Shown: piece after piece, positions 34,765 through 43,987 of the stretch
Numbering within the stretch: position 1 is the stretch's first letter
Layout of the letters: each line of letters starts with the position of its first letter
DNA from: Deltaproteobacteria bacterium
Lineage (GTDB): Bacteria > Myxococcota > JACPTQ01
Direction of reading: 5' to 3'
Assembly: GCA_016192705.1 (NCBI GenBank)
Contig: JACPTQ010000009.1
Coordinates: 44,075-108,074, forward strand
DNA: 64,000 nt
The notes under the pieces: generated by a model
The model's database searches: none
Told to the model about the DNA's origin: nothing
Seen by the model: the letters and a program-made list of their open reading frames with translations, nothing else
Position numbers and translations under genes: made by a program

Positions 34765-36633
34765 ATGGAAAGAAGTTGGTACTGGAAATCTGGGATCGTC
34801 GCAATCGTTGCGGTTTACGCGATCCTTTATTCGCTGCCGTCGATCGTCGACCCGGACTGCGATCCAGCGGCGGCACCGGAAATCCGCTCGGCGTGCGAAA
34901 AATCGCGCGTGCTGCCCGATTGGTACACGAAGATTTTTTCGCGGCGCGTGACGCTCGGACTCGATTTGAAGGGCGGCATGCACCTCATCTATACCGTGAA
35001 AGTCGACAAAGCGATTGAAGACCGCGTCGACGGGCTTACCGGCGAGATGCAGGCGGAGCTCGTTAAGAAGGGCGCGGTCGTCGAGAAGGCGGCGCGGCGG
35101 CCGGGGTCGTTCAAGGTCGATGTGAAGCTCAAGGAGGCGGCGAAGTCGGACGAGGCGACGAAGATTTTCGACAGCGACAACTATCGTTACTTCTTTTTTG
35201 TCAGCCGGTCTGACACGGCGAAGGGGACGTTCGAGCTTACGCCAAAAGAAGATTTCGTTGATGATTTGAGGAAAAAATCGGTCGACCAAGCGATGGAGCG
35301 GATTCGCGACCGCGTCGACAAACTCGGCTTGACGGAGCCGCAGATCACGAAGCTCACAGGGACGGAGATTCAGGTGCAGCTTCCGGGCGTGCGCGAGGGC
35401 GAGCACGCGAAGGAGCTGATTGGGCAGCCGGCGCAGCTCGAATTCAAGATTTGCGACGACACGAAGGACTTTTTTGGGTCGGTCGATAAACCGCCCGAGG
35501 GGATTGAGAAGCGAACGGAGGGCGGCTCGGGCGAGGGCGCGGCGCCATCGCTGACGTATTTGGTCGCGAAGGAAAAGTCGAAGCTCGCGGAGTTCGTGAA
35601 GACGTTGACGATCGGCGACGATCACCAGGTCGCGTTTGGGCCGTACAACCCGCGCGACGAGGCCGAGGAAGACGAAGAAGAGGGCGCGAAGAAGGGTGCG
35701 GGGACGGTGCAGACCGCGGTTGCGGCAAAGATGTACCGGACGTACTTCATGCACCGCAAGGTTCAGATGACGGGCGAGACTATCACCGACGCGAGCGTGC
35801 GCCAGGATTCGAGCCGGCAAAGCGGGTTGTCAAATCGGCCGTATGTGTCGCTTGAGTTCAATCGACGCGGGGCGCGCGAATTCGAGAAGATTACGGGCGA
35901 AAACGTGCAGCGGCGCATGGCGATTGTGCTCGATGACGAGGTGAATTCGGCACCCGTCATCAAATCAAGGATTGGCGGAGGGCGCGCACAGATTGAGCTC
36001 GGGTCGTACAAGTCGCCCGATGCACTCATCAAGGAGGCGAAGGACTTAGCGCTCGTGCTGAAGTCGGGGGCGTTGCCGGCGCCGATTCAGCTGCAGGAGG
36101 AGCGCCGAATTGAAGCGACACTCGGAAAGGCGTCGGTCGAGAAGGGGATGTGGGCGTTCCTGGTCGGGCTCGCGGCGGTCTTTCTTTTTATGATCGTCTA
36201 TTACCGAGGCTCGGGCGTCATCGCGAACGTTGGGCTTTTCCTGAACGCCGTGTTTTTGTTTTCGGTGATGATCGCGGCGGGCGCGACGCTGACGCTGCCT
36301 GGGATCGCAGGGATCGTGCTCACCGTCGGCATGGCGGTCGATGCGAATATTCTGATCAACGAGCGAATTCGCGAGGAGTTGCACGCGGGGAAAACGGCGC
36401 GCGCGGCGGTTGAGGCGGGGTATTCGCGGGTTTTTTGGACGATTTTTGACTCGAACGTGACAACGGCGATCGCAGCGATGATGTGCTGGCAATACGGAAC
36501 GGGGCCGGTGCGCGGGTTTGGGGTAACGCTGCTCATTGGGTTGTCGGTGTCGATGTTCACGGCGATTGTCGTGACGCGGCTCATCTATGTGTGGGTCTTG
36601 TCGCGACGGCGCGCGCCGGGGCTGAGTATCTAA
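34765..36633 (+). CDS. secD: Protein translocase subunit SecD
   Basis: SecD is an RND-type membrane protein that, with SecF, uses proton flow to pull secreted proteins across the membrane. Its 622 residues match the family. Helix 1 is near the N-terminus, followed by VTLGLDLKGGMHL (signature) and the large periplasmic P1 domain with AMERIRDRVDKLGLTEP and IQVQLPGV. A charged insertion of Glu/Asp/Lys residues lies near 290. The C-terminal five helices have GMAVDANILINERIREE, which carries the conserved Asp of proton transport. GGAGA precedes the ATG. secF follows after 17 bases. Confidence 0.97.
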   Translation: MERSWYWKSGIVAIVAVYAILYSLPSIVDPDCDPAAAPEIRSACEKSRVLPDWYTKIFSRRVTLGLDLKGGMHLIYTVKVDKAIEDRVDGLTGEMQAELVKKGAVVEKAARRPGSFKVDVKLKEAAKSDEATKIFDSDNYRYFFFVSRSDTAKGTFELTPKEDFVDDLRKKSVDQAMERIRDRVDKLGLTEPQITKLTGTEIQVQLPGVREGEHAKELIGQPAQLEFKICDDTKDFFGSVDKPPEGIEKRTEGGSGEGAAPSLTYLVAKEKSKLAEFVKTLTIGDDHQVAFGPYNPRDEAEEDEEEGAKKGAGTVQTAVAAKMYRTYFMHRKVQMTGETITDASVRQDSSRQSGLSNRPYVSLEFNRRGAREFEKITGENVQRRMAIVLDDEVNSAPVIKSRIGGGRAQIELGSYKSPDALIKEAKDLALVLKSGALPAPIQLQEERRIEATLGKASVEKGMWAFLVGLAAVFLFMIVYYRGSGVIANVGLFLNAVFLFSVMIAAGATLTLPGIAGIVLTVGMAVDANILINERIREELHAGKTARAAVEAGYSRVFWTIFDSNVTTAIAAMMCWQYGTGPVRGFGVTLLIGLSVSMFTAIVVTRLIYVWVLSRRRAPGLSI

Positions 36634-36650
36634 GGAAGAGGACGACGACG

Positions 36651-38054
36651 ATGCTTGAATTTCTGAAGCCTGGGACACTCAACGTCGATTGGGTTAAGAA
36701 GTGGTGGCTGTACGGCGGCATCTCGGGTGTCGCGGTGGCGGTCAGTTTGTTTTTCATACTCGTTCGGGGCTGCAACTACGGAATCGATTTCCGGGGCGGC
36801 ACGGACGTGCAGGTGCAGTTTACGGGCGCGCCGCTCAAGGACGATGTGGTGCGCGCGGCGATCGAGAAGACGTATCCGGGTGGAAACGCGGCGACGTTTG
36901 GCGGTGCCGGGAAGAACGCGTTTTTGCTGTCGATTCAGCAGGAGGCGTTTATCGACGCGGCCAAGGCAACGATGATCAAGGCGGCGCTCGACAAGAAGTT
37001 CGGTGCCGGGATTTTGAAGACGGAGCACGGGTTTGAAGTCGAGGCGGATCGGGTCGAGATCCATTTGACGCGGCTCGTCGACGTTAAGGAGATCGACGCG
37101 GTTTTCCGAGAGTTGAAAATGCCGCTCCGGCCGAAGGTCGAGCGAAAGGCGGCGAAGGCGGGGCGCGTTGAGTATGCGATTCGCGTGCGGTTTTCGGAGA
37201 TGACGGCCGAGCAGAAGAAGGGGATCGCGGCGACGCTCAAAGAGCAGTTTAAGGACGAATTTCTCGCGTACGATGAGGGGATTGGAATTCCGCGACTCGT
37301 ATTGAGCAAAGACGTCGACCCAAGCGCGATCGCGGCGAAACTCGCGGAGGCAAAAATCCCGCTGCGCGGCGAAGTCGAGGAAGTTAACAAGGACCGGATG
37401 GAATACAACGTTTACCTCGAGGGGCTCGCGCAAAAGATGGCGAGCGACCTGAAGGCGGCGTTCCCGTCGCACGAGGTGTCGATCGAGCGCGTCGACCAAG
37501 TGTGGCCGAAGGCGGGCGCGAAGTTGCGCGCGGATGCGATTGCGGCGGTGCTTTATTCGCTGCTCTTTATGGCGCTGTACATCGCTTTCCGGTTCGACCT
37601 TCGATTTGCGCCGGGTGCGATTTTGTCGCTCGCCCACGACGCGATCATCACGGTCGGATTTTACGCGATGTTCAATCTGGAGTTCACGTTGTCGACCATC
37701 GCGGCGATTTTAACGGTCATTGGGTATTCGATTAACGACACGATCGTCATTTACGATCGCATTCGCGAGAACATGGCGCGGGTGCGCGACCGGCCGCTCC
37801 CTGAAATGGTCAACCGCGCGATCAACGACATGATGGCGCGAACGATTCTGACGTCGTCGCTGACGCTGTTCACGGTGTTCGCGATTTTCGCGATCGCGGG
37901 CGGGTCGCTCGCGGACTTCAGCACAGCGCTGCTGGTCGGAATGATCTCGGGGGTCTACTCGACCATTGCGGTCGCGGCGCAGACAACACTCGTCGTCGAC
38001 AAGTTGTGGTCGAAATCGCAGGCGCGAAAGCGTGAAGCGGTCTTCTCTGAGTGA
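36651..38054 (+). CDS. secF: Protein translocase subunit SecF with enlarged periplasmic domain
   Basis: SecF is the partner of SecD. Helix 1 is followed by NYGIDFRGGTDVQVQF (signature), and the C-terminal five helices contain IGYSINDTIVIYDRIREN and ARTILTSSLTLFTV. The protein has 467 residues, compared with about 310-330 in typical SecF. The extra length is in the loop between helices 1 and 2, which spans roughly residues 41-290 and seems to hold repeated ferredoxin-like units (two segments each with an ELKMPLRPKVE or AKIPLRGEVE motif). The ATG at 36651 has GGAAGAGG upstream. It is co-transcribed with secD and probably recJ. Confidence 0.96.
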   Translation: MLEFLKPGTLNVDWVKKWWLYGGISGVAVAVSLFFILVRGCNYGIDFRGGTDVQVQFTGAPLKDDVVRAAIEKTYPGGNAATFGGAGKNAFLLSIQQEAFIDAAKATMIKAALDKKFGAGILKTEHGFEVEADRVEIHLTRLVDVKEIDAVFRELKMPLRPKVERKAAKAGRVEYAIRVRFSEMTAEQKKGIAATLKEQFKDEFLAYDEGIGIPRLVLSKDVDPSAIAAKLAEAKIPLRGEVEEVNKDRMEYNVYLEGLAQKMASDLKAAFPSHEVSIERVDQVWPKAGAKLRADAIAAVLYSLLFMALYIAFRFDLRFAPGAILSLAHDAIITVGFYAMFNLEFTLSTIAAILTVIGYSINDTIVIYDRIRENMARVRDRPLPEMVNRAINDMMARTILTSSLTLFTVFAIFAIAGGSLADFSTALLVGMISGVYSTIAVAAQTTLVVDKLWSKSQARKREAVFSE

Positions 38055-38060
38055 GAAGGC

Positions 38061-39785
38061 TTGGTCGCGCACACATGGGAAGGTCCGAAGCCGGCGACGC
38101 CTGAGGCTGTCTCCTCGCTCGCGGGCGAGCTTGGCGTTTCTGAAATTGTTGCGGCAACGCTGATTCGCCGAGGTCTCGACGACGTCGATCGTGCGCGGCG
38201 GTTTTTGGCGCCAGACCTCGCAAACCTGGCGAGACCAAATGCATTAAAGGGGTTCGAGGCAGCGGTGTCGCGAATCGTCGACGCGGTTGGGCGTCGTGAA
38301 AAGGTCGCGCTTTACGGCGATTACGACTGCGACGGCGTCACGGCGGTCGCGCTTTTGTCGCGATTCTTGAAGGAGATCGGTCTCGAGACAATCGCCTTTA
38401 TTCCGCGCCGGTTTGTTGAAGGGTATGGGCTCGCGAAATCAGCCGTATCAACGCTCGCGGAAAAGGGCGCGACGGTTTTGGTCACGGCCGATTGCGGCAT
38501 TTCGGCAGCCGACGAGGTTGCGTTCGCGAAGACGCTTGGAATGGATGTCATCGTGCTTGACCACCATCACGTGCCTCCCGCAATGCCCGACGCCGTTGCG
38601 GTTGTGAATCCGCTTCAGCCCGACTGCGCGTTTGCGTACAAGGGGCTTTCGTCGGTCGGGCTTGCGTTTATGCTTGCGATTGGCGTTCGCGCGCGGTTGC
38701 GTGAAGCGAATGGATTCAAGGAGAAAGCCGAACCAAGCCTCCGCCCGTACCTGGGACTCGTCGCCATCGGAACAATTGCCGACGTTTCCCCGCTCGACGG
38801 TGAAAACAGAATCCTCGTCGCGACGGGGCTCAAGGCGCTCGCTGAGAGCGTGTGGCCCGGCGTTCGCGCGCTCTGGCGTGTCGCGAACCTCACAACGTCG
38901 GCGCCGAACGGCGCACTCGATGCGCGCGACGTGGCCTTCAAGATCGCACCGCGCCTAAACGCCGCGGGCCGGATGAGTGACGCCGCGGTGAGTTTTCGCC
39001 TCCTGACGACCGATGACATGAACGAGGCGGACGCACTCGCGAGCGAGATCGACAAGGCCAACCAGGACCGGCAAGCGGTCGAGGCGCGCATCGTCGCGGA
39101 AGCGATTGGAGAAGCGGAGCGCGAAGTGGCGCGCGGTGCCGCCGCGCTTGTTTTGTGGCGCGAGGGTTGGCATGCGGGTGTCGTCGGGATTGTTGCCGCG
39201 CGAATTCTCGAACGGTTTTATCGGCCCGCTTTCATCGTGTCGCTTGCGCCCGGCGAAGCGATTGCGCGCGGTTCCGTTCGCAGCACGGCTGCGCTCCACG
39301 CGGCACGCGCACTCGAATCGTGTCACGACATCCTCGTGAGCCATGGAGGGCACGCGGCGGCGGCCGGCTTCTCGGTACTCCGCGTGGATTTGCCGCGCCT
39401 GGCCGAACGAATCGACGAAGTTGCGAAAGCCGCGCAGGCCAAACCCGGCGAATCACCCGCACCGATTCTTCGCATCGACGGCGAGCTTCCGTTCGATTTA
39501 CTGACACCCGCGCTGGTTGGCGACATCACAAAGCTCGCGCCGTTTGGAATGGGAAATCCAGAACCCACGTGGATCGCCCGCGGGGTTGATGTCGTTGCCG
39601 CCTCAGTTTCGATGTACGGCAATCTGTCGCTCACGCTTAAACAGCGCGGCGCCGTCTTCCGCGCGACGGGGTTTCGAATGGGCGCGCCCACCGTGCGCCG
39701 TGGCGACCGAGTCGATGTCGCCTATTCGATTCGCTCCGCCCGCGAGATTCGCCTCCGTGATCTTCCGCGACCGCACACGCCATGA
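38061..39785 (+). CDS. recJ: Single-stranded-DNA-specific exonuclease RecJ
   Basis: RecJ is the 5'-3' exonuclease on single-stranded DNA in recombination and mismatch repair. Its 574 residues are near the E. coli length. The DHH phosphoesterase motifs are intact: ALYGDYDCDGVTA (Mn ligands), VTADCGIS, VLDHHHVP (DHH) and IGTIADVSPL. The DHHA1 part has SHGGHAAAAGFSV, and a C-terminal OB-like domain follows. It starts with TTG 6 bases after secF and ends in a 4-base overlap with the next gene. The DNA-repair role is unrelated to SecDF, but this adjacency occurs in several lineages. Confidence 0.96.
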   Translation: MVAHTWEGPKPATPEAVSSLAGELGVSEIVAATLIRRGLDDVDRARRFLAPDLANLARPNALKGFEAAVSRIVDAVGRREKVALYGDYDCDGVTAVALLSRFLKEIGLETIAFIPRRFVEGYGLAKSAVSTLAEKGATVLVTADCGISAADEVAFAKTLGMDVIVLDHHHVPPAMPDAVAVVNPLQPDCAFAYKGLSSVGLAFMLAIGVRARLREANGFKEKAEPSLRPYLGLVAIGTIADVSPLDGENRILVATGLKALAESVWPGVRALWRVANLTTSAPNGALDARDVAFKIAPRLNAAGRMSDAAVSFRLLTTDDMNEADALASEIDKANQDRQAVEARIVAEAIGEAEREVARGAAALVLWREGWHAGVVGIVAARILERFYRPAFIVSLAPGEAIARGSVRSTAALHAARALESCHDILVSHGGHAAAAGFSVLRVDLPRLAERIDEVAKAAQAKPGESPAPILRIDGELPFDLLTPALVGDITKLAPFGMGNPEPTWIARGVDVVAASVSMYGNLSLTLKQRGAVFRATGFRMGAPTVRRGDRVDVAYSIRSAREIRLRDLPRPHTP

Positions 39786-40330
39786 GATTCAACGCCGGTT
39801 ATTTTCGCCTCATCCTAATGGTCGGAGTGCTTGTCTTTATCATTATTTATGGCAAGCGCTTCTCGGACAATTTCGCCAAGAGCTTTGTCTCGTTTACGAC
39901 GCCGCCCAAGGATGCCGGCGCAGTTTCAACGGGGCCGACGAGTGACACGAGGTTTATTCGCTACAACATCCCTGACGGCTCGACCGTTGTTTCGGCGGAT
40001 GAGATGCAGCGCCTGCTGATCGCGGCTGTCGGAGCGGCTCCCGAGCGCCGTATTATCGAGTCGCTCCGGCTATCGCCGTCGGACGAAATCTTCGTCGCAC
40101 GCGTTCGCGCCCTTACGACAATTGTGAGTTCAAGGCCCGATCAATTTCGTATCGTCGGCCTTCAGCTCGCCGCGCTCCTCGATGACCCGCTCTCGCCGCC
40201 GCGCCTTCGCGCGGTTGTCGATGCGCTCCAATTCCTGTCCGGGAAAAGCCTTCCGCCACGCGCAAAAGTCTGGAAAGCGCACTGGGCATCAATTGACGCG
40301 GGGTTCAACGCGCGGGAAGTTTCAAAATAA
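39782..40330 (+). CDS. Small single-pass membrane protein of unknown function
   Basis: I do not recognise this 182-residue protein. Residues 9-24 form one helix (RLILMVGVLVFIIIYGK), leaving a soluble C-terminal domain of about 150 residues that is mostly helical (DEMQRLLIAAVGA, DEIFVARVRALTTIV, PPRLRAVVDALQFL). No catalytic motif is visible. The ATG overlaps the recJ stop (ATGA), so it is translated as part of the secDF-recJ unit. It converges with the following minus-strand gene, overlapping by 9 bases. Confidence 0.7.
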   Translation: MRFNAGYFRLILMVGVLVFIIIYGKRFSDNFAKSFVSFTTPPKDAGAVSTGPTSDTRFIRYNIPDGSTVVSADEMQRLLIAAVGAAPERRIIESLRLSPSDEIFVARVRALTTIVSSRPDQFRIVGLQLAALLDDPLSPPRLRAVVDALQFLSGKSLPPRAKVWKAHWASIDAGFNAREVSK

Positions 40331-41425
40331 AGGATCGTGGAGATCGCCGCGGGGCTCGGGCGCGCGCTCCGAGCGACTCGCGATGAAGGCAACCAACCGA
40401 TCGACGTAACTCTCGAACCCGGGGCACGTTACGCCCGCTTCCGTGAGGATGCGATCGGCCTCCTGCGAATCAAAAGTGGCGCGCGTGTTGAAGTAGTCGG
40501 CTGCAGCCCGCATTTCTCCGAAAAACCGGCTGAACGCCGCGAGGCGAGTCAGTTGTCGCGCAACCAGGGCCGGCATTCGCACAAGCGGTGCCGAACGATT
40601 CGCCGCGCGCGCAACGAGCTCGACCACCGTGTGCGCGGGCAACGCGTGCGGGTCGACGATGTGAAACGTCTTGCCGGACGAGTTCGCGTGCCGTGCAATC
40701 GCGAGCGTCGCGTCGACAACGTAATCGACCGGAACCAACTGAAACGGCGCATTCCCGGCACCGGGTTGAAAAAGCGGCAAATCAAATGGCGGATCGACGA
40801 CGGCCCGCAAAACAAGGTAGGGACCAGACATCCGATCGATTTCACCGGTCTCTGAATCACCAACGACAAGCCCCGGGCGCACAATGGTGATCGGCAACTG
40901 ATGCAATCGCGCACGGACCTTCTGTTCAGCCCGAAACTTCGATTCCTCAACCGCGTTGTGGAAACCGGCACGCCCGTCGAGTTCGCCCTCTAAAACGCGC
41001 CCCGCGCGCCGCCCGGCCACGATGATCGATGAAAGGTGCACGAAACGACGCAGCCGCCGCACAACCCGAGCAACATCGAGTGCATGCATCGTACCTGTCA
41101 CGTTAACGTCAAAAAGCCGGTGGCGCGTCTCGCCAAAAAAACTGTCAGCGGCAAAATGGTAAATCTCTTCAACGGAGCTTGCGAGACGCCCAATTTCAGC
41201 ACCCGATAATCCGAAATCGATTTTGACGACGTCACCAATAAGCAGATCAACTCGCCCGAGCGCCGAGAGTTGGTCACGCGCAAGCTCCGCGTCCGCGAGA
41301 AACCGCTCCTGAACGAGAACGGTAACGCGCGCCAGTGGATCTTGGCACAGCCCCGCGATGAGCCGCCGCGCGAGAAATGACGGAAACCCGGTGACGAGAA
41401 TGTGGCGGCCCGCGCGCGCCGTCAC
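40322..41425 (-). CDS. NAD(P)-binding reductase-like protein (thioester-reductase/epimerase type)
   Basis: This 367-residue extended SDR begins HILVTGFPSFLARRLI, a nucleotide-binding start close to that of the thioester-reductase domain (NAD-binding 4) family. VDLLIGDVVKIDFGLS, YHFAADSFF, FVHLSSIIVAGRRAG, ITIVRPGLVVGDSETGEID and FQLVPVDYVVDA follow. The usual Tyr-x3-Lys is not evident: the corresponding segment reads NAVEESKFRAE, with the Lys but no Tyr at -4. It may act on an acyl or lipid substrate. The GTG at 41425 overlaps the coaE stop (GTGA) and has TTGGAG 6 bases upstream, so the two are coupled. Confidence 0.78.
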   Translation of the reverse strand: MTARAGRHILVTGFPSFLARRLIAGLCQDPLARVTVLVQERFLADAELARDQLSALGRVDLLIGDVVKIDFGLSGAEIGRLASSVEEIYHFAADSFFGETRHRLFDVNVTGTMHALDVARVVRRLRRFVHLSSIIVAGRRAGRVLEGELDGRAGFHNAVEESKFRAEQKVRARLHQLPITIVRPGLVVGDSETGEIDRMSGPYLVLRAVVDPPFDLPLFQPGAGNAPFQLVPVDYVVDATLAIARHANSSGKTFHIVDPHALPAHTVVELVARAANRSAPLVRMPALVARQLTRLAAFSRFFGEMRAAADYFNTRATFDSQEADRILTEAGVTCPGFESYVDRLVAFIASRSERAPEPRGDLHDPLF

Positions 41426-42021
41426 GTTTTTCTCCAAGCGGCGACGAGGTCCTCAACCTGCGTCTGCGTCGCGGCTTCCGACCCACCGTTGTCGATGACC
41501 CATGTCGCCGCGCGCAATTTCTCTTCAAGCGGAAGCTGGGCCGAAAGCCGAAGCTGCGCCTCCGCAAACGTGATCCCGTCGCGCCGCATGAGGCGCACAA
41601 TCTGTGTCGATTCCGGCACCGACACGACCACAAGTCCCGCCATCCCGAGGTGGAGCCTGTTTTCGACGATGAGCGGCGCCTCGTACACCACGCGATCGGC
41701 CCCCTTCGCCGCAATTTCTTCGGTGCGCCGCGCGAACTCCGCGCCGATTCGCGGATGCATAATTGAATTCAAGACGCGTCGCTTCGCCTCGTCTGCGAAA
41801 ACAATCGCCGCGAGTTTCGCGCGATCGAGCGAGTCCTTGGCAATCACCGAATCACCAAACGCCGCGCGAATCTCGTCAACGGCGGGTGCGCCCGGTTGAA
41901 CCACGTCTCGCGAAATTATGTCCGCGTCGATCACGTGCTCGCCCAGCTCGGCGAGCATCTTCGACACGGTGCTCTTCCCCGACGCGATTCCCCCTGTGAG
42001 CCCGTAAATCCGCACGCGCAA
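41422..42021 (-). CDS. coaE: Dephospho-CoA kinase
   Basis: This enzyme carries out the last step of coenzyme A synthesis, phosphorylating the ribose 3' hydroxyl of dephospho-CoA. The 199-residue protein has IYGLTGGIASGKST (P-loop), HVIDADIISRDVV (catalytic Asp), VLNSIMHPRI and YEAPLIVENRLH, with VVVSVPESTQIVRLMRRDG as the lid region. The start is either TTG at 42021 or GTG at 42015; both give a normal N-terminus. The reductase-like gene follows with a 4-base overlap. Confidence 0.95.
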   Translation of the reverse strand: MRVRIYGLTGGIASGKSTVSKMLAELGEHVIDADIISRDVVQPGAPAVDEIRAAFGDSVIAKDSLDRAKLAAIVFADEAKRRVLNSIMHPRIGAEFARRTEEIAAKGADRVVYEAPLIVENRLHLGMAGLVVVSVPESTQIVRLMRRDGITFAEAQLRLSAQLPLEEKLRAATWVIDNGGSEAATQTQVEDLVAAWRKT

Positions 42022-42173
42022 ACTCTAACAGACACTCCGTTCCGCTGAAATCCGAAACACGGTGAGCGAAAACTGCGGCGCTTTCGACGCTAACCGTGGA
42101 CACGTCACGAGAGCTGTGCGATCGTCCCCGACGCAAACGAGGGCGTTCGCCTTCACACGAATGGAGGACCGAG

Positions 42174-42470
42174 ATGAAGCTTATTCCCCTTTGGTTCGCT
42201 GGTTTTTTTCTCGCGGCGGCCACACTCGTTGGTGCCGGCTGTAAGAGTGACGCGGAGCAAAAGTGCAAAGCCGTGATCGAAAAGGCATTCAAGGATGTCC
42301 CGCGCGAGCTCGCGGACAAAGTGAAAGATAAGATGGCGAAGCAGCTCGAGGCATGCAAGAAGCTCGCGCCCGATGAAATCGATTGCTTTGACCGCGACTT
42401 CCGAAAAGCGAACAAAGAAAAATGCGATGCCGCCAAGAAGAAGATGAAGGATGCGATGGGCGGCGAGTAG
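42174..42470 (+). CDS. Small Lys/Cys-rich lipoprotein
   Basis: This 98-residue protein has a type II signal peptide ending LVGAGCKSD, so its Cys would be lipidated. The mature part is highly charged and helical, with four further cysteines spaced through Lys-rich sequence (KCKAV, ACKKL, DCFDR, KCDAA), probably forming two disulfides in a helical hairpin. GGAGG lies 8 bases before the ATG. It ends 3 bases from the convergent nuoN gene. The function is unknown. Confidence 0.78.
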   Translation: MKLIPLWFAGFFLAAATLVGAGCKSDAEQKCKAVIEKAFKDVPRELADKVKDKMAKQLEACKKLAPDEIDCFDRDFRKANKEKCDAAKKKMKDAMGGE

Positions 42471-42473
42471 CCG

Positions 42474-43985
42474 TTAGAACCCAGTCGTTACGACGCCGAG
42501 AGCGCCGACCGACACTTGCGTGAGGTCGGAAAGAAGCGGTGGGAAAATTCCGAGCACGACGGTCGGAACAGCAAGCGCCACAAGCGCGACACGGTACGGC
42601 AGCGGAAGTCCAACCGGCGCGCGCACAACTGGCTCTTCGAGGAACATCGCTCGAATGATTCGCGCGTAGTAAAAGAGCGACACCGCGCTGTTTAGAATCC
42701 CAATAATCGCGAGAAGGTAGTAGTAGAAACCGCCTTTCGCGAGGACCGCCGCAAACAAGTAGAACTTCCCGATGAATCCAGCAAATGGCGGAACACCGGT
42801 GAGTGAAAGCAAAAACACCGTCATCAAAACCGCCGCGAACGGCTGGCGCTGCGAGAGACCGCGATACGCCTCGATCCCCTCGCCCTCGGTGTGATCTCGA
42901 ATGGCAATGACCACGAGAAACGCCCCGAGGTTCATGAAAAGGTAGACGCCCAAATAAAAGAGCACGGACTCGACACCCTGGCGGCTCATCGACGCGATCC
43001 CCATCAGCATGTAGCCCGCGTGCGCGATGCTCGAATAGGCGAGGAGCCGCTTTAAGTTGTTCTGCGTGATCGCCGCGAAGTTCCCGAGCGTCATCGTCGC
43101 CGCCGCGATGATCCCCACGAGGAGTGGCCACGGCGCACCGCCGACCGCGACGAGCTCCGTCCCCGACCCCCACGACGTCGCATCGACGAACGTCGTGTAG
43201 AAAAACCGGATCATCATCGCAAAACCCGCGGCCTTGGGTCCCACCGAAAAAAACGCGGTGACCGGCGTCGGCGCTCCCTCGTACACATCGGGGCACCACA
43301 TATGAAACGGTACCGCGGCGATCTTGAATCCGATTCCCGCGATGATGAGAACAACGCTCAAGGTGAGCGCGAGCTGTGATGGCGCCGAGGCAGCCAGCGC
43401 GTCACGAATTTCGAAGAGGTTCGTCTTTCCGGTGAGTCCATACAGGAGGCTCATCCCATAAACCATGACGCCACTCGCAACGCCGCCGTAGATGACGTAC
43501 TTGAGCGCCGCTTCCGTCGAGCGCCGATCTTTGCGTGACCAGCCCGCCATCACGTACGAGCAGAGGCTCACGAATTCGAGCGACAAGTACATCATCACCA
43601 TGTCGCTTGCCGCACCCATAAGGAACAAGCCGAGCGTGACGGCGACGAGGAGCGTCACGAACTCGCCCGAATTTGCCTCGGGACTCTCCGCCGATCGATA
43701 AACGAAAAAGAGTGTCACGAGAACAGCGATGCCAAAGATGAGCTTGAAGAAAAACGCCATCGGATCGAGGACGACCATCCCCGAAAACAGCGCGACCACG
43801 CCCGAATGCTCGGACGCGGCCGACTCGCTTTTTAAGAGCGCGAGCAAAACGAAAAGTCCACCGATAACGACGGCGATTTTCTTTCGGTGCTTGGTCACCA
43901 AAAGATCGACGACCAATACCGCGAGCGCGCCAAACGCGAGCAGCAGCTCTGGGAAAAACCACGAGACCGACTGCGAAACGCTCAT
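42474..43985 (-). CDS. nuoN: NADH-quinone oxidoreductase (complex I) subunit N
   Basis: This is one of the three antiporter-like proton-pumping subunits of the complex I membrane arm. It has 503 residues and about 14 helices. Family features include MMYLSLEFVSLCSYVMAGW (the conserved Glu of the proton path), FKIAAVPFHMWCPDVYEGAPTPVTAF and LKRLLAYSSIAHAGYMLMG. ATG at 43985 is 2 bases after the nuoM stop. It is the last gene of the operon. Confidence 0.97.
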   Translation of the reverse strand: MSVSQSVSWFFPELLLAFGALAVLVVDLLVTKHRKKIAVVIGGLFVLLALLKSESAASEHSGVVALFSGMVVLDPMAFFFKLIFGIAVLVTLFFVYRSAESPEANSGEFVTLLVAVTLGLFLMGAASDMVMMYLSLEFVSLCSYVMAGWSRKDRRSTEAALKYVIYGGVASGVMVYGMSLLYGLTGKTNLFEIRDALAASAPSQLALTLSVVLIIAGIGFKIAAVPFHMWCPDVYEGAPTPVTAFFSVGPKAAGFAMMIRFFYTTFVDATSWGSGTELVAVGGAPWPLLVGIIAAATMTLGNFAAITQNNLKRLLAYSSIAHAGYMLMGIASMSRQGVESVLFYLGVYLFMNLGAFLVVIAIRDHTEGEGIEAYRGLSQRQPFAAVLMTVFLLSLTGVPPFAGFIGKFYLFAAVLAKGGFYYYLLAIIGILNSAVSLFYYARIIRAMFLEEPVVRAPVGLPLPYRVALVALAVPTVVLGIFPPLLSDLTQVSVGALGVVTTGF

Positions 43986-43987
43986 CG

